A DNA stretch of 64,000 nt from Aquilaria yunnanensis (taxonomy: Eukaryota; Streptophyta; Magnoliopsida; Malvales; Thymelaeaceae). The translations under genes and the position numbers were made by a program. A model generated the notes under the pieces. That model had not been told where the DNA came from, made no database searches, and saw only the letters and a program-made list of their open reading frames with translations. Shown in pieces: positions 58,705 through 64,000 of this stretch (positions are counted from its first letter, which is position 1; each line of letters begins with the position of its first letter). The stretch covers positions 79,836,501 through 79,900,500 of the forward strand of contig CM077593.1 in assembly GCA_039654915.1 (NCBI GenBank), in the 5' to 3' direction.

Positions 58705-61152
58705 CACCCCTAAACTTATTACTTTGCTCGTCTTGAGCAAAGAAAGGAGTAATGAATAACTAATGATATAGATAGTGGACAGGTGATTGAATGAACCTAA
58801 ACTATCCTATCATGCAAGTTAATCTAAACATACAAGTTATGCTAACAAAACAAATATACAAAATGAACAATGAAGAATAATGACCTAAGTTATGCTAATT
58901 CTCATGAAAAATGAATGAATCAACCTAATCTAACCTATCATACATTTTCATATAAACATACAAGTTATGCTAACAACACAAACATATAAAGTAAATAATG
59001 AAGAATAATGACCTAACCTACACTAACTATGCATCTAATTAAAAAAGTTACTTGCATTAATCATAATGGATGTCAAACCTCAAGAATCAAAACAATTCAA
59101 TGATCATAGTGATTCTTCCATATTTTTTTTTCCGGACTTTCGACTCAATTGATTTCTTGCTAATTTCATAGTTTCCCACAAGAAAGTGTGTGCTCGACCA
59201 AATCTACTTATACTAGCGTCAAAATCAATAAATGTTAATAAATGAACTACTTCACTTTGAGATTAACATTAAGTACACCAACTCTAAATTTTTTTTTTCA
59301 TATGACTTGATAAGTAAGAGAACTTAAAAAGTGGAGTTAAAATGGCCTTTTCCCATTTCAAAACTTCCTTCACTTTGATTATCTTTTTTTTTTCTTCCTT
59401 TTTCTTATTTTTTTCTTATTTTCTTATTTTTTTTCTTTTTTTTTCTTTTTTTTTTTGAATAAATTCTTCAATTATTGCTCTTCTTTGAGTTGTTGCTTAC
59501 CGTTTTATGCAAAAGTCAACTCTTACCTTAGGAGAAGACTCCCGGTTACTAAGTAAGTACACACTCAAAGTACCTTGCATACTCATATCTCAAGTCACCA
59601 TTTTATGTGAAGATCGACTCTTGCCTTAAGAGAAGACCCCCAGTTATTAAGTGAGTTGAAACATTGGAGTAGAGAATAAAATAAATTAATCTTTTGAGCA
59701 CATTATTTAACTAATCAATTACGTAAGGCTTCAAGTGACTCCACAAGCTAAGTGCCAACACTTACTTCAAGTAATAATCAAACAAATACTAGAGAAGGCA
59801 AAGTTCCATAGTACAATGATTAACAAACACTTCATTTGAATCAACCACTAAGCTAAGCATATCGGTATTGTGTAAAATATATAGTGGGAAAAAATGAACT
59901 TAACAAGACCTCAAATTGGGTAAATCATCCGAGATGAAAATATCCAAGAATTAGAACAATCAAAGCATAGTAATACATATCTTCTTCTTTCATTGGCTTG
60001 AACTCAAATATAGTTAAATTCAACCTAAATGAATAAAGAATGAATGAGTTATCTACCTATTATATACAAACAATCGAAATAAAGAATAAAAAATATATAT
60101 ATAAAATCACAAAATTATCCAAAATTTTTTTAACTCACTACAAAAAAATGTAGCTAAACTATAACTACCTAAAACCTATACAAACTACATAAAGAAAAAC
60201 AAGAGCAAACATCCTAACAAAATCTTCAAGTAGGATTCCCTCCCCCAAACTTAAAATAAACATTATCTTCAATGTTTATAAACAAAGAAGAGAAATAGGA
60301 ATTTTACCTGAGAAGCGAGGTAATCTCACCTCCGACTACTCCTCCAAACTTGTGGTAGTGGTGGTAGAATGATGATGGTGGTGATAATTAGCTCCATGGA
60401 TTCTGATGGAGAAGCATGATAGCAGGTGAAATGCCTCCTCAATGACTTCTATGTAGATTTTGAACCTACAAACAAAATGAAGGGAAAAAAATACTCAAAT
60501 TATAGGCAAATTCCTCAAAACTCAATTCATACTAATCCATTAAGAATTCATGCAACATTAAGGTAATAACATATCTCCAATCATTCATATTCAATGAACA
60601 AAGCATAAGGATACCAACAAAAATAAATGATGATGTTCTTCATAACCAAATGCTAGTACAACCTAAAAGCAATCACACAACATCACTTTATTCTACATAC
60701 AATTCGTAACATCAAACCATGCATTTCCATATAAATCAAGAAATCAAAACAAGATAACTCTTCTACCATACAAAATATATTCATCCATCAAGCAAGAATC
60801 CATCTTCACACTCCATAAAAATAAAAAATCACAATTCAAGTTAAAACATCTCAAAGCACGCATTTGAAAAAAAAATCTCTATGAAGCATGAGTTGAAATA
60901 CTTGCAAAGATTGCTTTTAAAGAAAAGAGCAAAAACTTGATACATGTAATGCAAGGAATGAAGTTTTGGTTAATTGGAAACAAAGCAAGTTGTCTATGTA
61001 ACATTGGGTTAATTCTAACTTAAACTACTAAAATAACAAAAAATAGAGAGAATATATACAAACAACAAACATAACTCTAGTCTAAAGCAAAATCACCATA
61101 AGCATATTGATGGAATTCCTTAACAATTCCCCAGCAACGGCACAAAAAACTT
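58705..61152 (-). other. Internal region of the non-autonomous element
   Basis: 2.4 kb, A-rich on the plus strand, with a T/C-rich low-complexity tract at 59386-59456 and a second TCCCCCAAACTTAAA word near 60239 resembling the polypurine tract complement. A repeated phrase around GACTCTTRCCTTARGAGAAGA occurs near 59520 and 59610. No coding domain is visible. Confidence 0.6.
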
Positions 61153-62480
61153 TGTCACGATACAGAAGTTTATAAAAAACCTTTCTAACGTTAACTCCAA
61201 TCTTACCCGAAAGTGTATGATGCCAATTGTAGTAGCAATGAGTCAGATGTTGATCCCACAAAAAATTGTATGGCAAAGAATCCCTTCAAATACTAGTACG
61301 ATGACCTTACTTTAGGCAGAGCAAACAAACTATGGAAAACAAGGAATAAGAAGCTAAACAACCAAAATTGTGGATCACTCAACCACTAAACCAAACAAAC
61401 ATAATAGCTATCCTAAACACATATTTACAAAGTTTATAAGGAATTCAAACCAAATGGGCTGCTAAATAGACATAGCTTTGACACAAGTACCTAACTCACC
61501 CAAATCATGCTTCCTGAAAGTTGCAAGCTGGAAAACTCTACAGTATCAACCCTTCTCTCTCAAGATAGGGCCAATTAGTTTCTTAAAATCCCGTTCGACA
61601 TTCTGATGCTAACCAGTTATCCTAGAAACCATTAAGCTCAAGTTCTCCTTTAAGGCCTTACAGGAATAATAGTTCTCTCGAATCTACCAACTACTCACTC
61701 TCTATTAGCCCTCTGCTAACCTTGGAAACCTTTCTCGAGCCTTTCCTAAGCCTAGCAAGTTGTTCAACACAGGTGACCAACTAATGAAGAACACATTCAA
61801 GCATAAGCTAAAAGAGCCAACAAATCATGGAAGTAATGAATGGTTATGTATTTACAAGCATCAAATCATCCCACATGGTTCACAACATCCATAGAAATAA
61901 CAAATCTACACATATTCATGAGAATCTCAAACTAAAGAAAAAGAGTAGTTAGGGTTAGAAGAACCAAATGCATGTAGAAATCCTTGTTTTAGAAGAGCTT
62001 CCACTGCAATCCAAGCAAGAATCTCTATCAAATCAGCCTCCTAGCCCCTTAATCCATGAAAACCCTAAGCAAACTAGCAAAAAACTGAGTCTGAAGGGTT
62101 TGGGGTCAAAAGGGATCCTCTCTAGCAACTTTTTGTCGATGATTTTTTTAAACAGAGTAGTCGGTGACTCGAAGCAAGAGACTCGATAGCACGGATACTT
62201 TTCAGTATTTTGAACATAACTTTACGAATAGGTGTTTGATTGAGGCGATTCAATAGCCCACTCGAAGCTAAAAAGAAGGGCTACAACTTTTATGCTTTAC
62301 CAAGGCCTAAATCTGCCAAGGAAGGATCCAAAAATTTCTTGCAAATTACCCCTCTTTTGCTCCAATCACCTTCAGCTACAAAAACATAAGAATAACAATA
62401 GAAGAACACTAAATTCTGACAATTATTGCTATGAAGTACACAAGTAAAGGTTAAATGAGAAACATGCCATGCACTTAACA
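61153..62480 (-). mobile_element. 5' LTR of the non-autonomous element
   Basis: It is homologous over its full length to 57416-58704. It is about 39 bp longer, mostly from a segment near 61507-61540 (CATGCTTCCTGAAAGTTGC) that the other LTR lacks. The two LTRs are visibly diverged, so this is an older insertion than the Copia element. Confidence 0.88.
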
Positions 62481-62485
62481 CACAC

Positions 62486-62890
62486 CATCCCCTATAGCCC
62501 TTCAAAAATAGCTTTAAAGCCTGTAAGGGACTACCATTGCAGTAAGGGAGAGTATGTAATTTCATAGTTGCAAGTCCATAACCTATCTAGTCAAAACATT
62601 CATAATTCTTATTATGAAGTGTAAATTCTCAAATCAACAAATTAAACTTAACAAATTCTAAATTTTCAAGTTTCTACATTTTTTTTAAATACACAATAGC
62701 TTAAATACTTAATGTTGCAACAAAATGTCAAGATATAAGAAAAGTCAAAATTGAGTTTGACTGATAGCTTAAACCACAGTGCAACAGGTTTTTGGTTATT
62801 AAAAGGTATTAAAATGGAGTTTTCAAAGTTCTCACAAGATTCGATTTCATTTTTAAGCATATCTATAAAATTTGGGAGCAAAACTCCAAG
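62486..62890. other. Unassigned AT-rich sequence
   Basis: About 400 bp between the LTR element and the hAT terminus. By position it should continue viral RT sequence, but I could not recognise polymerase motifs in any frame. Nothing else is seen. Confidence 0.5.
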
Positions 62891-63027
62891 TAATGGTGTT
62901 CGTTGGGCTAACCTGGCTCGGCTACGCCTGGGTTTGGGTCTGGAAGGCCCGGGCACGACTTGGGCAAAGCCATGTCGGGCGTATGCTGGGATTTGCCTGA
63001 GCTAGGCCTGGCCAAGCTTAGACTGGC

Positions 63028-63029
<2 letters not shown>

Positions 63030-63074
<45 letters not shown>
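63030..63074. repeat. (TA)n microsatellite
   Basis: About 22 uninterrupted TA units between the hAT subterminal zone and its transposase. Confidence 0.95.
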
Positions 63075-63077
<3 letters not shown>

Positions 63078-63373
63078 TTGATTTTGACACAATTTTTTTG
63101 AAGATTACTTATTTTAAGAGAAATACCAACATCGGTGTGAATTTTTTTAAATTTTAAAGCGAAATGGCACTTACATAAGTTGGAACGGGCCTTACATAAG
63201 TTAATGGCAAAATGTTCCATAAAACTAAACTTAAAAGAAAACCTAGGGTCCATGCTCAACATCATAATCAAATTGAATACAAACTAGGAAGATAATGAGA
63301 TCTAAGCATCAACCTCATCAAGGTTTTCATCGTCAAAACTCTTGTGATCTTTCATTCGTAATACTGCAAGACC

Positions 63374-64000
63374 CTAATCATGGTTGTAGATACAAACTTC
63401 AACTTCATCCAGTGATAACCTTGCTCGTGTCTCTGAAATTACACGTTTTCTGGCATTGAAAACAGACTCATATGCAACAGTTGAAACGTGAACAGCTAGA
63501 ACTTTTTTGGCAATGATGGTGAGTATTGGAAATTTGTTGCTTCTTGCTTTCCACCACTCTAGAATGTTAGTTTCACTATTCTCCCAAACCAAGTTGAGGT
63601 ATGCGTCCACTTCATTAAGACCAGCAGCTGCAGCCTGGGCCTATTTGAGAAGTTGTTCGACCAAATTGAATGCTGATGAGGCTGATGATGATGAACACTC
63701 AACGGTAAAGGAAGTAGTGTTCCCTACTTTATCCTTATACCCATCGGCATAAATATTAAATAACTCCCGCAAATGCTCCTCAACAATGATAGTTATAACG
63801 TGAACAAAAATATGCGACATTTTTAATAAACTATAATAACCCTCAAGTAGCTACTGTGTGCCCGTGATTTTGATAGTTGGGTCTAATGCAGATGCAAGTA
63901 AATGGATTGGGGGTATATCACTAAACTATAAAATTCATTTGTCTTTCATGGTCTTGATCGTGTCTTTTAAGATTTCATCATCCTTGTATTGGTTCAAAAC
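63374..64000 (-). pseudogene. hAT transposase, C-terminal part
   Basis: Read on the minus strand from the right edge: a segment with LLASALDPTIKI (about 63890), as found before the last catalytic region of plant hAT transposases; ELFNIYADGYKDKVGN (about 63730-63775); then the hAT dimerisation domain. That domain shows NILEWWKARSNKFPILTIIA, VLAVHVSTVAYESVFNARKR and ARLSLDEVEVCIYNHD, ending at the stop at 63374. The conserved WW, P and S-E positions of the hATC domain are present (YESVFN for the common SESAFS). At least two stops occur upstream (near 63935 and 63860) and one near 63643, so this copy is inactive. The zinc-finger BED and first catalytic Asp lie outside the window. Confidence 0.85.

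Larger units (their letters stand above)
57416..62480 (-). mobile_element. Non-autonomous LTR retrotransposon (LARD-like), 5.1 kb
   Basis: Two LTRs (57416-58704, 1,289 bp; 61153-62480, 1,328 bp) flank 2.4 kb of non-coding DNA. Outer flanks are CACAC (57411-57415 and 62481-62485), a perfect 5-bp duplication. On the minus strand the primer-site zone next to the right LTR reads TTTGTGCCGTTGCTGGGGA, close to the TGGCGCCGTTGCCGGGGA motif common in plant gypsy elements, and a polypurine tract AAGTTTAGGGG lies next to the left LTR. No gag or pol domain is present. Confidence 0.88.
62891..64000 (-). mobile_element. hAT transposon, 3' part, running off the window
   Basis: The left terminus is near TAATGGTGTTCG at 62891, followed by GGGC/GGCC-rich subterminal words (CTGGGTTTGGG, AGGCCCGGGC, GCCTGGCC) and a (TA)n tract. 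The minus strand then encodes the C-terminal half of a hAT transposase. The 5' end lies beyond 64000, so the target duplication cannot be confirmed; the candidate left 8-mer is ACTCCAAG. Confidence 0.72.

Noticed and set aside
62486..62580. Continuation of the viral reverse transcriptase right of the non-autonomous LTR element
   Set aside because: Expected by position, but no frame showed the catalytic YxDD block or neighbouring RT motifs.
1..64000. tRNA or rRNA genes
   Set aside because: No cloverleaf-like tRNA with intact A and B boxes and no rRNA core sequence was recognised; tRNA-related words seen are retroelement primer-binding sites.

Overview
The window is transposon-filled intergenic DNA of a flowering plant, probably a eudicot. 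It is AT-rich. It holds plant-type Copia, chromovirus, CACTA, hAT, Helitron and LINE sequences, plus an endogenous pararetrovirus of the Caulimoviridae (petuvirus/florendovirus-like). I found no intact host gene. Host coding sequence appears only as two exon-sized fragments carried inside a CACTA transposon: one from a mitochondrial-type carrier, one from a hotdog thioesterase.

Layout. 1-3400: a decayed LINE on the minus strand, split by a 1.04-kb hAT-type MITE. About 3400-62480: a rearranged pararetrovirus array on the plus strand. It begins with an intergenic promoter and primer-binding site (3.4-3.76 kb), leader, movement protein, linker and capsid (14.1-17.3 kb). Two short out-of-order fragments follow (17.3-18.55 kb). 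A second, longer unit then runs from intergenic region and leader through movement protein, capsid, protease and the start of reverse transcriptase (18.55-57.4 kb). Viral sequence makes up only part of this span because the array was hit many times: CACTA-1 (3765-14138), a Tourist-like MITE (14606-14943), CACTA-2 (18948-28282), a Helitron (28535-30935), a solo 3.4-kb chromovirus LTR (32320-35754), an 18.7-kb chromovirus insertion (38424-57108) and a non-autonomous LTR element (57416-62480). 62.9-64 kb: the 3' part of a hAT transposon on the minus strand, running off the window.

Nesting reaches three levels. The chromovirus lies in the viral reverse transcriptase. It in turn contains a solo Copia LTR (46342-47784) and a nearly complete, fairly young Copia element (48402-56587) with LTRs about 98% identical and only three in-frame stops. 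The viral repeats act as internal controls: empty sites in one copy confirm the insertion boundaries and target duplications in the other (TAA for CACTA-1, TAA for the MITE).

Points most worth a second look: the two captured exons with preserved splice sites in CACTA-1; the chromovirus whose two ends are unrelated sequences although a perfect AATGA duplication flanks it; a 340-bp-arm palindrome at its right end that the Copia element later split; an AGTCAA-N7-GTCAA motif recurring in CACTA-1; and the clustering of four insertions in the short viral leader. All calls come from reading the sequence; no database search was run.
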